In this document: one piece after another, positions 1 to 11,634 of the stretch
Position numbering within the stretch: the stretch's first letter is position 1
Layout of the letters: each line of letters opens with the position of its first letter
Origin: Eupeodes corollae
Lineage: Eukaryota; Arthropoda; Insecta; Diptera; Syrphidae
Length of the DNA stretch: 64,000 bases
Reading direction: 5' to 3'
Assembly: GCF_945859685.1 (NCBI RefSeq)
Contig: NC_079149.1
Coordinates: forward strand, 23,595,118-23,659,117
Notes under the pieces: model-generated
What the model saw: only the letters and a program-made list of their open reading frames with translations
Databases searched by the model: none
What the model was told of the DNA's origin: nothing
Program-made: the position numbers and the translations under genes

Positions 1-660
1 ACCTCTTGTCCTTAATCCGTTTGGATTGAGCAAATCCTGTTTCCGAATCTTATCGCAAATCCTTTGCCCGCTATTCTTTTCACAGATAATAAACTGCCTT
101 GAAGATCAGGGATATATAGAAGATCTTCGATTCGAATTGTTGCTTCCTCGTTATTGCCGTTCAATTTCCTTTTTTCTTTCGGAATAATTTCTTCACCGTT
201 TGCCACTACCACCTTTTCATTATTACTTGAGTCCATGCTTGTGAAATTGTTAGGGTTGTTGGTTATGTGAACTGTTGCACCTCAATCAATAACCCAACCA
301 TTAGACATCTTGTCACTCAATCCAAAACAATATTCATTGGTAGAAGTTACAGTGTTGACTTTACCTTGTTTCGTTCGAATATTTATTAGATACCTTTAGT
401 ACAGTATTATTATTCCCCTTATTTTGCCTTGAAAACCCTTTCAGTAGCTTTGCTTCTGCTAGATCCAAGGTTAATGCCGCTTGATCTCTGGTTTCAAGAG
501 CTGTAACAAGTGTATCGTATGACCTGGGTAGACTGCTTAAAACCATTGCAACAGTCCAACTTTCCGAAAACTGATCTTCACCAATGCTGCTAGTTTGTCA
601 AAAAGTGCCTTCATGGTCTGAAAGAAGGATATTGTCTGCTTTTCAATAAACTGAATAAGT
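1..660 (-). pseudogene. Ty1/copia retrotransposon gag-protease fragment
   Basis: On the minus strand this reads as the end of a copia gag (UBN2-like) followed by the start of the protease. The gag part (about 650-361) contains the typical stretch LPRSYDTLVTALETRDQAAL. The protease part (about 330-12) has GWVID-x-GATVHITNN and then DLLYIPDLQGSLLSVKRI, which is the order expected for copia polyproteins. The catalytic Asp-Ser-Gly triplet reads Asp-stop-Gly (TGA in place of a Ser codon, about 273-281), and other frame breaks separate the open pieces. The copy runs off the left edge of the window, so integrase and RT may lie outside. It is a dead fragment. Family assignment is from motifs. Confidence 0.85.
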
Positions 661-1899
661 GATAATACTTTAATATTTTATATAGAGTGTTAATAACAAA
701 GTGTTGTCACTTAACGAATGTAATATTTAATAGTATTTCAAAAGAAAGTAACACATTATTATCCTTCTATCTTTTTTTGTGAACATTTTGTAAGTTTTTG
801 AATTGTTAGCTAGTTAAAAATGTATATTAACAAAGGCATACAACATAGATTTATCTTTTTAATAAATTTTTCCCAGTTCCCGTTTTCGAACAATCTCTTG
901 ATATTAATAAAATACTTCATTCTTAGGAATGTTTTAAGAATAATAATTTGATATGAAATATCAACAGATTTTTGTTCTTAATGGAATAAAAATTCAAAAA
1001 AGAAAGAATTTAAAATTCAATTAAAAAAAGTAAAATGTTGAGATGAAAACAGAAAAAAGACCCTCAGTTTCATTTCAATATTGTTTTGTATGCGGGAGAT
1101 GATTATTATTTCAAAAGGAATACTTTGCATATTTTGTTTCTTCATAGAGTAATTTGTTTGCTTGGACAATTAATTCTTCTCCACTCAATTTAAATTAAAA
1201 CAAACAGCATTTTATATTGAATAAGATCTCTTTATTTTATTTCCTTTTTGAATTCATCTCGAAGAATACAAATATTAAACATTTTTAAACACTATGCTGG
1301 TTGGAAAGCATTAAATAAAAAGTTTCCTTTGAATAGCCAAATGCTAAGGCAGATGTGACTTTTAATTCAAGACCTTAGACAGAAGTCCTTCATTTATTGA
1401 GAAGATACTGATAACTGAAATACCTTTCTTTTCTTCTATACAAAAAATGAAAACAAAATATTGGAAAACTCTACTAATTTAAAAACTTCACTTATAAGTC
1501 CTCTCTTGATCATCGTAGCTTAAACTTATTGTTTCTAACTTAATTGAATTTTTAACTAAATTTAAAACCATATTAATTATTATGTAAATATTTTCTCTCA
1601 CGAAAAACTTTCCTTATCCTTTCATGAAAGAAATAGAATTGCTTCTAAAAAAAAGAACATCTTAATTATCCACAACCATAATGTTGTGTATATATTTACT
1701 CTACTCTTTCTAAGCCCATAGTTGAAATATAAGAACACAGTTTAAAAGAAAAAAATAACCCAAGCCTTTAATTTAATTTTAAATTTCAATTTCAAAATAT
1801 GTATAAGCTCTAATCTGATATAATTTAAAATGCGAACGCGCTAATTTAAGCGTTTATCTGCAATCTGTTGGCATTTGATTTTCATTATCTTTTACCCTT
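661..1899. other. AT-rich spacer, nothing recognised
   Basis: No open frame, RNA gene or clear repeat is seen. The base composition is strongly AT-rich with homopolymer runs. It separates the copia fragment from the more GC-rich block that follows. Confidence 0.5.
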
Positions 1900-3350
1900 T
1901 AGGGTAATTCAGCTATACGTAGGTTAGGTACCTACACCAAAACGCTACCACCAACCGACCGACCGTCTACTACGTCCGTCGCTTCACCACTTCCATAGCC
2001 ACACAAACATCAGAGATATTGAAAAAGTTATCCCCCATCCGGGACTCAACGCGAAACCCGAGCAGGGAACTCGATGGAATAATCCTTTTTCTGTAAACCA
2101 ACTTGGGGAACAGAAACATTTATATACAAGAGCTTCTAAGAGCTCTGGTTCTCCTTTATTTGGCATCATCATCGTGGATGGCGCTGGCAACCTTTTTATT
2201 GGGTAAATAGATGATGGGTGGGACATGGAGCACAGGAGTCGAGTCGAATCTTCTAATTTTAATATCCAACTTTTTAGGATAGTGCTACAAAGTGAATTTT
2301 ACGCGCAAACCGTAATGAAAGCAGTAATCACTTCCAGGAGAGTTGGCTTTGCCCTGGCAGGTGAACCGAAGTAGTTATTCGGAAGCTAATGGTTATTCTG
2401 GGAGTTACTGGGACACTGAAGCCAGATCTGGTGCAGTGTTATTTTATTACCACCACGACTACGACGGACGAACGTGAAGTTGAAAGTCAATTTTAAGTTC
2501 AGCAAGCAAACGGTAAAACGTGATGGTTGGTTGAGCGATTTGGCACACTTAATTGGTTTTAATTAAATCCAGGTAAAACCCATAGCTCTCTCTTCCATTT
2601 CCGAAGGATTTGAAAAAGTCACGGGAAAGAATGGTTTCTGTAAAATAAAAAAGAAAAAATCCCTTCCCCATACAGGACGAGTATCTGAACGAATAAATCC
2701 AAATTTAAGTATCCTTCAATTTTCTAATTCAAACAAAGAAACAGCGAGGGATTGTAAAAAAAAGAAAGTAAGATATCTCTCCAGGACCAGCATCAGCGTG
2801 CCAGGATGCCAGCACAAGATATGTCAGCTAAAAAGGTGACACACTCTGCAGTCTGGGTTGGTGCTCTGGTGACGTCGAAAGCGAAGGCAAAGGCGAAGGA
2901 GAATGATTCATAGTTCGTCGTTTTATAGAGATTTAGATACAACCAACACGAACTCAATGTTATTCGTTAAAACAAAGGAAATAAAGGATTTTCAGATTCT
3001 TGCACAAAAATAAAAACCGATAGCGACGAAAATCGAAAAGGATATAACTTTTTTTTTGTTTTTGAAAATCCTTGAGGTAATCATCTGTGAAGAAAACAAG
3101 AGAGGAAAATTATTTATCCTCTGCAGTAAAGAAAGAACATTATGCTGTTCAGTCAGTGGGATCCTGATCCTTGAGTAGCTCTATATACAGCTAAAGTTGT
3201 TCATCGAGGCGGTGAGGCGACCGGCAGCGGCGGCGGCGGCAGTAGTAGTGGTGTCAGTTTCGCCTGTCATCTTCATCCTCGTCGTCGTCGGTTGGTCGCC
3301 TCATACCGTTTACATGACTGAATGAGAATCACGATGGGAATGGTTGGAAT
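1900..3350. promoter_or_regulatory. GC-richer unique block, possible promoter or 5' UTR region
   Basis: This block is clearly less AT-rich than its surroundings and has trinucleotide runs (CGG/CAG near 3222-3245, CGT near 3280-3290). A TATA-like string lies near 3180-3189. Two short frames are visible: 35 codons from the ATG at about 2806 on the plus strand, and about 31 codons with Thr and Ala runs on the minus strand (about 3270-3175). None has recognisable homology. Composition of this kind in a fly genome suggests a promoter, enhancer or 5' UTR of a gene outside the window. The direction is not clear and no donor site was convincing. Confidence 0.3.
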
Positions 3351-4085
3351 TTTTTAAAGTTCATAAAAAACGAACTTTTCAAGTTGAATTTTCGTCAATT
3401 TTCTCAAGGGACAAGAGTTTATATATGATTTTATACATATTTAATAAAGAGGGGCAATAAAAGTAAATTTTTTGTTGACAAACAAAGCGCCAACAAGGAT
3501 TGCAGAAAAAATAAAGATATTCCACTGGAGATATGAAGGTATCCTGTTGGGAATCAATAAAGCTCTGTGTCTTTTGTCCAACTTTAAATTTAAAATAAGT
3601 CATCGTAAGTTGTTTGTATTTTTATTTAGTATTAACGAAGCGCAAGCAATGACTAAACCTACTTGTATTATTGAGAGTTTCCTTTTTATGTGTCCTGGGA
3701 ATGATTTTTTAAATGGAATCTTAAATTATGTCCCTAGGGATGTGCTTTAACTTTTAAAGCGATAAGAAGAACCAATTTAAAATTAAACACAACAAAAATG
3801 AAATATAATTCAAGAAAAATGTTTTTGATGGTCATCCAACACAACACCCACAAAATGTCCCAAACAAGTAAAAACTAATCAAGTAGAAAAGTCTAAAAGA
3901 GCTGTCTTGAAAAATTGGCTGACAGGCGACAGGATTAACAAGAACAGTTGAACAAAGTCTTTAGAAAGATTTTGTTTTCCTTTCAATCTTTTCGAATTAA
4001 GTTGATAAACTTATGAGATTAAAATATTGTTAGAATTTGAAATAAAGGAGGGAAATCGAGGAGAACTTAAAGATTGTCAAAAAAG

Positions 4086-6496
4086 ACCTGTTTGATTTTA
4101 TACACACATACTTTCCCTTAGGTGTTCTGATTGCGGTAAAAAATACAAATTACTCGTCTTCTGTACCTTTTCCGTTTGAACTATCAACTGAACTGGTCTG
4201 TGTAAAGTTAATGGCACAGACTAAGAATATTTTCATTTCAAACGTTCATATTCCTCCTAAAAGTTTAGAATCTGTTTATAGCGAACTCTCTATAGCATTA
4301 GATTTTTTTATCAGTTTGTCCTGCTCGGACACCAATATTTTACTTTTAGTTGATTTAAATATACCACACATTGACTGGATTCCATCCGAAGACGAATCCT
4401 GCCACGAATGAAGCCACTCTTTCTTCTTCACAAATGGAACTATCTCTTCTCGATGAAGTAATTCTTGCTGACTTACAGCAAACAAGCTGTATTAAAAACT
4501 CAAAAAATCGAATTCTTGAGTTAATATTTTCTTTTGACGCTATTAACCCTTTTGTTTTAGAATCTAGATCAGAAATTACTAATATTGATAAATATCACCC
4601 ACATTTAGACATTTTTCTTGACTTAAGCAATCACCTAACTGAATACAGTAATTCCTTTGATTGAACTAATTTCCAGTTGTTGTCTGAAGATTTAACCATT
4701 TCTGGAATTGCTGATACTTTAGCATTTTCTAATATTGACGAAGCAGTTTCAAATTTTTATAAGTACCTTTAAAGATATCAAGAAATACAAACTTTAGCCA
4801 TCCTTGGAACACAAAATAATTGCGTTTACTGCATAACAAAAGAAATAACGCTTGGAAAACGTATCTCAAAACTTTTTCTCCAATCATCTTCTTTTTATGT
4901 TGGACTTTCTCACGAATTTAAGTCTGTTTCTAATTTTGTATATGCTATTTATGTTACTGATATGGGCACTTCTTTGAAAGAGAATCCTTAACAATTTTGG
5001 AAGCTTGTAAACTTGTGGAAAAAAACAGAAGTCTTTGGTTAACTTCACTAACAAGAACCTTTCATTAAATAAAACTGTTGATATCTGTACCGCTTTCGCA
5101 TCAAATTTAGTTAGTTAGTTAGTTAGTTAGTTAGTTGAGTTATTTGTTAATAGCCCTGTGGATGAAGAAGATAAAGTATATTCTCATAATCTTCACTCCT
5201 TTTCGTAATCCAGCTGTAGTCACATCCCTGTGCTACAGAGTACGGTCCTTAATCTTTTAACTGCGTTGAATGATGAATGCTCAGCCAGTCCCGATGGTGT
5301 TTAGTAATGCTTTAGTTGAACCCCTTACGTTCTTATACAAGCTTTATCTGAAAACAGGCAGAAGTCATTTCTAACACCAATTTTCCAGAAAGGTATCAGG
5401 GTGAATATAACAAACTACAGGCCCATTGCAAAGCTTTTTTGCATTCCTAAATTGTTTCAACAAGTTGTTTGTCAAAGTGTCGCATTTTTTAGTAAAAATC
5501 TCATTTGCGCACAGCAACATGGTTTTGTGAAAAAAAGGTCAACCGTTACTAATCTCCTCACATTCTCAAACATATGTTCAAACGCTTTAGAACAAGGTTA
5601 TGAAGTTAACTGTGTATACACTGACTTTTCTAAAGCTTTTGACCAACTTAGCCACGGAATTATTTTATTTAAACAAAAAAGCTCTTGGTTTTCCACCAAT
5701 TTTCTTAGATTGGATCAAATCATACCTTGAAAACAGATCCTACGAGGTAAAATTTAGAAATTGTCATTCAGAACCTTTTGTTGCTCAATCTGGTGTACCC
5801 CAAGGAAGCCATCTAGGCCCTTTTCTATTCATCATTTCTATTAACGACGTATCGTCATGTCTACGCTCAAGTGAACTTCTAATTTTTGCTGACGATATGA
5901 AGATTTTCAAAATAATAAAGTCCACCCATGATCGTATTCTTTTACAAGCCGACATTGATAGTTTCACATTTTGGTGTTGCAAAAATAGCCTTTTACTCAA
6001 CCCTTTAAAATGCCAGACTATAACTTTCACTAAAAAACTAATCAGTAACGTATTTGACTACTGTATATCACAGCAAAAACTCTGTCGCTTCTCCACATTT
6101 AAAGATTTAGCTGTTTATTTCTGTTCGAACTTAGAGTTTACACATCACATTAATTTTATTGTTAATAAAGCAAGTTCTATGCTTGGTTTTATAAAACGCT
6201 GGGGAAAGGAGTTCAATGATTCCTATGTTACTCTTTCTTTGTACAATTGCCATTTTCGTCTTCATCTTTAATATGCTTTGCAGGTATGGTCTACCTATTA
6301 CAAAATTCACAAAAAACGTATTGAATCAATTCAACATAATTTTATTCCCTTTGCCCTAAGAGTCTTCCTTGGGATGATCCTTGTGATCTGCCTCCCTATT
6401 AACATCGTATTCTGCTTCTTCAAATGCAATGATTTTTATTTACGACATTTTTTGTCATATGACCGTTTGACAAGAAATATAGCATCTAGAAACTGA
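4086..6496 (+). pseudogene. LINE (I/Jockey/CR1-like) endonuclease-reverse transcriptase, decayed
   Basis: The plus strand encodes, in broken frames, the end of an apurinic-type endonuclease (GVLIAVKN near 4120, then NILLLVDLNIPHIDW near 4345) and a reverse transcriptase. RT landmarks in order are NYRPIAKL (5407), QQHGFVKKRSTVTNLL (5510), VYTDFSKAFD with the first catalytic Asp (5615), SGVPQGSHLGPFLF (5785), and FADDMK with the Asp pair (5885). The frame shifts inside the codons just after SKAFD, so the RT is split between two overlapping frames. After RT comes a typical LINE tail, VWSTYYKIHKKRIESIQHNF (6280). The 5' end and gag are missing. It is a non-LTR retrotransposon corpse; the clade is not resolved from motifs alone. 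Confidence 0.85.
5108..5136. repeat. (TTAG)n microsatellite
   Basis: Seven near-perfect copies of the 4-mer TTAG/AGTT lie inside the decayed LINE, just before its RT domain. This is a short tandem expansion in dead coding DNA. Confidence 0.9.
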
Positions 6497-6699
6497 GTAA
6501 GGTTCCTAACATAGCTATAATATCGGCACTCTTTGATTCCGTCCAACATATGCCCTAAGTTTTATTTTGCAACTTCTACATGCAGTCCTACACATTAAAT
6601 ACTTAGTATCGTAAAGAGCGCTAGGACTAAAAGAATCAGTGTTGATTTTCAAGACCCAGCTGATATTTTTGCGGCAAATACCGACTTCTGAAATATTTC

Positions 6700-6965
6700 C
6701 TTGAAACTTTCTAAAGTTTTAAAGTCATCTTTCATGCCAGAATGGATTGAGAAGATGGCATTTGAAAGACTTTGATACCACTATCTTTACTGACGGGTCA
6801 AAGATGTAGTTTGGAGTTGGGTCGGGAATGTTACCGCAGGTGGAACAGTGTGCCGGAATATATGGCCTACCTATATCAAAAACCGTTCTATCGAACTTTT
6901 GTGCAGACAAGGAAGGAAAAACAAAGACGAATTTTCATTTCTCAACGCGATGTGTTGTCAATATA
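6700..6965 (+). pseudogene. LINE RNase H domain remnant
   Basis: The plus strand reads TTIFTDGSKM near 6778-6806, the standard start of the RNase H domain of RNase H-bearing LINEs, followed by F-G-V-G-S-G and degenerate downstream sequence with a stop right after the motif. It may belong to the LINE that ends near 6.5 kb or be a separate insertion, since the 200 bp between them are not recognisable. It is non-functional. Confidence 0.6.
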
Positions 6966-7344
6966 AATGCGTCATCTCTTCATCCGCAAAATGCAAAATA
7001 ATTACACAAAATTTGTGTGTAAAATAAGAACAATTTCAAGTCAATTGTTTTGAAGATACTCAGCCCTATTTTGAGATTCGTTTTCGATCGAAAGTTATTG
7101 GAATTCGAGAAGATTTTATTTTGAGATTCGATCCATTCGAAAGTTTGCTGATTCAATCGAAAGTTCGTTTTTAAACAAAAAAAAACTAAGCAAACTTTGA
7201 CTTTCGAATGATTCGAATCAAATGTCATTTTTGTGTTGTTCAGATATTTTCTGGTGAATAGCTAAAGAAACATGTAAGTTTTAACCATTTTTATACGATA
7301 TTTAAACAAAATTGGTTATTTTGACGACTTTTATTTTATAAGGG

Positions 7345-8098
7345 GCACAGTCACATTCTAACTGTACCAATAGGAAGCAAAAAGAAGTCCTGATAAGGTT
7401 GATATAGGAGAACCTGGAGGTAGCAAAGGGTTTTTCTGTAAACCGTGTAGATGCTGACCGGTTGTGGAAAGATGCTGCCGTAAAGCTCCATAGCCATGGG
7501 CCTTTGTCTAACGACGGTGCTACATGGAAAAAGGTTTGTAAATAAAATAAGTGAAGTAAAGGTAATAAATGATTTCAAAAATAAAACCAAAAAGAAGTTG
7601 GTTGAAAACGAAACAAAAAGCAAGCAGTCCGTTTTCAGCGATAATAATTTATTTCTATTATCAGAATTTGAAGAAGCTATCGTTAGAATTACCTCGCTAA
7701 CTCAGTCTGTGAGTGGAATCAAGGCCAAGTTATTTAGACTTAATTAAACTCGTATTGAGGAGTCAAATGTGGCAGAAGCGACATCAAAATCAATCAATAA
7801 CATATCAACGAGCTCTATTAATAAAAATGAAGAACATTTGGTGGAGAAACAGCGATTTATACAAACAAAGAAGGACACTCCGGTTCAACTGCTTCAAAAG
7901 CAAAACGAAGTCTTTGAAAAGTTTTTTGCTGATAGGTGTTCTAAGCTGGACAACATAAAATACGAGTTCCATCTTATGAATGAAAATCTGCAGAAGACCC
8001 AAGATAGACAAAAACAAATAAGCGAATTAAATCGTCGACACAATCTCGCCTTGGAAAACATAATGCTGCAGAAATTATATTTGAAAAAAAACTTATAG
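7345..8098 (+). pseudogene. Myb/SANT-like protein of the Harbinger element
   Basis: In broken plus-strand frames it reads NLEVAKGFSVNRVDADRLW, then KDAAVKLHSHGPLSNDGATW and a Lys-rich segment (7405-7610). This matches the Myb/SANT-like (zeste/MADF-type) domain that Harbinger elements encode beside their transposase and that is thought to bind the transposon ends and carry the transposase into the nucleus. A second piece (7769-8098) is a charged, probably coiled-coil tail (LLQKQNEVFEKFFADRCSKL). Frameshifts near 7540 and 7745 break the gene. Confidence 0.65.
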
Positions 8099-8211
8099 AG
8101 ATGAAACTTGTGAAGGTCTCTGAAAAACTCTAAGTTGCATATTTCTTTTTTTTGAAATTTACACAAACAAAGAAGTACCGATTGCTGTTATTAGTGATTT
8201 AATTTTATTTA

Positions 8212-9265
8212 TTAATTTTTGTAACCATTAACTGTAATACAAAATACAGAAATCGAAATCGAAATTCTTCCACGAACGTTTCGAGTTCCATTGATGTAAC
8301 TATTTTCATTTTCTGTGTCCACGTTACCGACTGCATTAGAGCGATCTTCAAGAACTAAATTTTCGGCATTATCAACAACTTTTAAATGAATGCAGATGTT
8401 GTGCAACGTTGACTATTTGAGCAACCTTTTCGAAGATTAATGTAAGTGCCTTGCCTTGAGACAACACCTGAATCGGTTTTTCAGTAAGCTGATCGCTTTT
8501 TCATTAATATTTTGTGCCCTGAAATGTTGAATGTTGTATTTTCTTTCGCAAATCCACTATCAGGTAAACAATATGGCTTCATCACCGACGGTTATAACGG
8601 GTATCCTGCGTCGCCTGTGTTTCTTTACTATGAAAGTTTTTCCAAAAATATATCATCGCTCGCACCCAGCAGCCAGGAATTGGTTTGTCCGCCTCCGGTA
8701 TACTGTCACATGAGATAGCTTCGTGCGCAAGATACTTTCTACGCTAAGGAATCATGTGTTGCACCAGGGTGAATTGCATCTATATACCTTATCGTCATTG
8801 CATGGTCGCAGAATTTACGAAATGCAAATCAAATTGATGTGTATCCAAATAAACTTAATTAAAAGCCCTACAATTAAAACATTCAAACTATAAAATCCCT
8901 TCCTGTTATAGAATAGATGCCTTATTTCTAGTGGAGGGGCTTTTATGGCAACATGCGTTCCATCAACGCAATCGATTACTCCTAGAAATCCAAATTTTTG
9001 GTAAAAATGATCCCGCATTATTTTCTTTTCTTCTCCGTTGAGTTCAAAATGTATGCATTTTGAGCAAAGTTTAGCTTCTAATGCAGATAAAACTTTTTGA
9101 ATGGGACAGTTTTATACTTGAATCATTCCAATACCAAAATTGGTAGCCACCTCCGGCTTTTAGCAAAATATTATTTTGCTTTATGCTTTTGAAATATGTA
9201 GGATTCATTTTCCGAACATTTTTATCAAAAAATAAATAGTCTGCAAAAGAAGTCAGGTTGATCAC
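8212..9265 (-). pseudogene. HARBI1-like DDE transposase, decayed
   Basis: Reading the minus strand, the order is FYQKFGFLGVIDCVDGTHVA (9005-8946; CVDGTH carries the first catalytic Asp), then FYNRKGFYSLNVLIV, then GDAGYPL followed by a stop and PSVMKPYCLPDSGFAKENTT (about 8620-8540; GDAGYPL carries the second Asp), and finally HNICIHLKVVD (8404-8370), the usual C-terminal landmark. Several stops and frame changes lie between the pieces, so no active transposase can be made. The family is the DDE_Tnp_4 / HARBI1 type. The product would catalyse cut-and-paste transposition. Confidence 0.8.
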
Positions 9266-9632
9266 ACTAAATCAAATCAAAATGTCAAATCATTTCTGTT
9301 CATTTTCTGCAATGAATATTTTTCATTCGAAATTCAAAATAAACAAAATTCATTCGAACGAATAGACCACTCGAATCAACGTTTCGTTCGAATCTCAAAA
9401 TAAGCCTGACTTATTTAAGCGTGTTATGTTGCTTTTTTATTAAAAGCTGTTTATTACTTGTCAATATATACAAAATATGACAGATTCAAAAATGACAACT
9501 GTCTAGGCATCGGTGTGTTAAGAATAAGGCTTCTTACTAATACTCAATTTTCTTTTCATAATTCTTAATACACTCCTTTTTCATTAAATAAAAACAACTT
9601 CTTTTTATGATCAAGATCTAAACAAAAAACAA

Positions 9633-9638
9633 TTTATT
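9633..9638 (-). terminator. Poly(A) signal of CSP-A
   Basis: AATAAA on the minus strand, about 65 nt past the stop codon of the chemosensory protein exon. It is the first canonical hexamer downstream of the stop and so the most likely polyadenylation signal. Confidence 0.6.
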
Positions 9639-9702
9639 TATATTTTTTTTACAAAATTTACAAACAGAATTTGTATACAAATTTGAAGCTTTAATTAATT
9701 AT

Positions 9703-9872
9703 TTACAAATGGTGCTTTGCCCTGTAGACACCCTTTGGGTCGTATTTCTTCAACAAACTATCAAAGTCAGCTGGAAGATTCTTACGGAAATGTGAAACTA
9801 CCTTATCGGCATTCTTCTTTTGGGTTTCAGTACACTTGGAGCAATCACTAGCCAAAGCATCAGGAAGAAGTT
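9703..9872 (-). CDS. Chemosensory protein CSP-A, last coding exon
   Basis: This is the C-terminal half of an insect chemosensory protein (OS-D/A10 family, small soluble helical proteins that bind hydrophobic ligands in sensillar lymph and other secretions). The exon begins right after an acceptor (TTTTTCTAG) and completes, in phase 1, a Lys codon begun in exon 14734-14923. It encodes LLPDALASDCSKCTETQKKN, then a Lys-rich helix, then LLKKYDPKGVYRAKHHL and TAA. The CSKC pair is the third and fourth conserved cysteine. Together with the upstream exon the protein is 119 aa, a normal CSP size. The sequence resembles the ejaculatory-bulb/pherokine type CSPs of flies; the exact orthologue was not tested. 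Confidence 0.93.
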
Positions 9873-11634
9873 CTAGAAAAATGAAATAAATACAAAAATT
9901 GAAATTAATATCATTATTTATACAATTATTTTCAACACAAATAATACATTTACACAAAATAGTTCATTAATATGAATTTCTGTCAAACTCCCTTAAAACA
10001 TCCTCATTCATCATGATGAGCAAATAATATGATTTAAAAAAGCCACATACGAAAATTTTAATTGAAAAATATGTTTTCATATCACAAAAAGTCCTTGATA
10101 TTATTTTTATGTTTGTTTTAACAGAGATAAATAAATAAACATGCAACTTCAATTAGTATTTATTATAGGTCTGTATTAAAATAAATTAAGTTCTTTTTTA
10201 AATGAAAAGAATATCGTAAAACCTAAAATTTAATACTCGAAAGTAATTTATACAAAAAATATCAGTAAATAAATTTTAAAAAATACATAAAATAAAAAAA
10301 AATACATAACACCACAAGAGCGCCGAAATGTAGATTTATATAAAAATGTAAATAAATATGCTTTCGACCGGACGCAATAAATTATTAGTTTTTTCTCGTT
10401 AATAGCTTTGAGTCTTTTAATATTTATTTTTATTTTTGGATTTTTATATATTTGCCTTGGGAAGTTGGATTTTAAACTAAAAAAAAGACATACAAATATT
10501 AAGAAATATATGTGTTCATATAAAAGCCGAGTGTTATCAATTTTTTTAATAAACCAAACAGTACTATCTACTTTAACTTTAAGGATTATTTTACATAGTT
10601 TTTTTATGTTGAATGGAATGTTAATCAATTGATGTGGAAAATCAAAGGGTTTCGGAAATTGAGAGAAGTAAAGTCCAAAAAATCCAATCGAACTTTAAAC
10701 AATAAAGTGTGTAATGTAATTTGAGGATTCTGAATCAGTTAAGTTGACTTGAGATGATTTGTTTTAATGGACTTTGTTGCTATTTCAAAATAAATACTTC
10801 TTATTTTCTGCTTTGCTAAGTCCTGGCAGGGGAAAAAATTATATCTTATGCCTCAATTGTCAAAAAAAGGATATCTTAAGTCAACATGAGATATTCTAGA
10901 TTGAGTTTTGAGTAATTAAAAAATAGTTTAAGCGAATTGAAGATAATTTTTCTTTAAGACTTTGTTAGAATTATGAAACAAATCCGACGAATGGTTTTTG
11001 AATCTATTTGGAGCGAAGCGGAAATATCAAAATTGACATTTGACTTACTTTGCAGCCTAATTGTTGGATTCTATAATCAGTTGTAATCATCAGTTGACTT
11101 CCGATATTTTCTCACTTAAAAACTGAAGTATCAATTTTTAGTCGAATTAAGATGAAATTTCTCATGAAAATATTGAAACGTTAGTAAACATCTTGTGTTG
11201 AGATAAGATATTCGAATGATTTGTAATTTTTTTTGTTAAAAGTAAAGGGTTTTTGAGGCTACGAAAGCAATGTTTTTGAACGAAGAAATAATTTACTACA
11301 AATCACTTTAGATTAATTTAATCGCTGAGCTCTGATTAGAAAAAAAACCTTAATCTGAAGCTAAGTTGATAAGATGATCTTACAATGTTTGTTCTGACTG
11401 TCAAAAATCTTCAAATAGCATCTTAGTTTTTGAAAATTGCCAATTTTCTATGAAGTTAAATAATGTCTGTTTAAACAGTTGGTTGATTTCGTCCAAATAT
11501 TAGTCAATTTTTGTATCCTCCAATTTTTAATTGTCTGTTTACACGGATGGAAGACTTTAGAAAACAAAAGAATTGGTAGACTTTTTGGAAGACAATTTTC
11601 TTGACAGATGACAGAGAAAATGAGGGTTATATTT

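Larger units (their letters stand above)
7060..9410. mobile_element. PIF/Harbinger DNA transposon, decayed
   Basis: The ends are inverted repeats: the left end reads TCAGCCCTATTTTGAGATTC from 7060, and the right end reads inward as TCAGGCTTATTTTGAGATTC from 9409. Between them are the two genes expected for PIF/Harbinger, in opposite orientations: a Myb/SANT-like DNA-binding protein on the plus strand and a HARBI1-like DDE transposase on the minus strand. Both are interrupted. A target site duplication is not obvious. Element identity rests on the gene pair plus inverted ends. Confidence 0.8.

Noticed and set aside
1984..2226. 80-codon minus-strand frame
   Set aside because: No recognisable domain or splice context; lies in the GC-richer block where longer chance frames are expected.
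10248..10628. 126-codon minus-strand frame
   Set aside because: Phe/Ile/Lys/Tyr-rich translation typical of AT-rich non-coding DNA; inside the CSP-A intron with no splice signals or homology.
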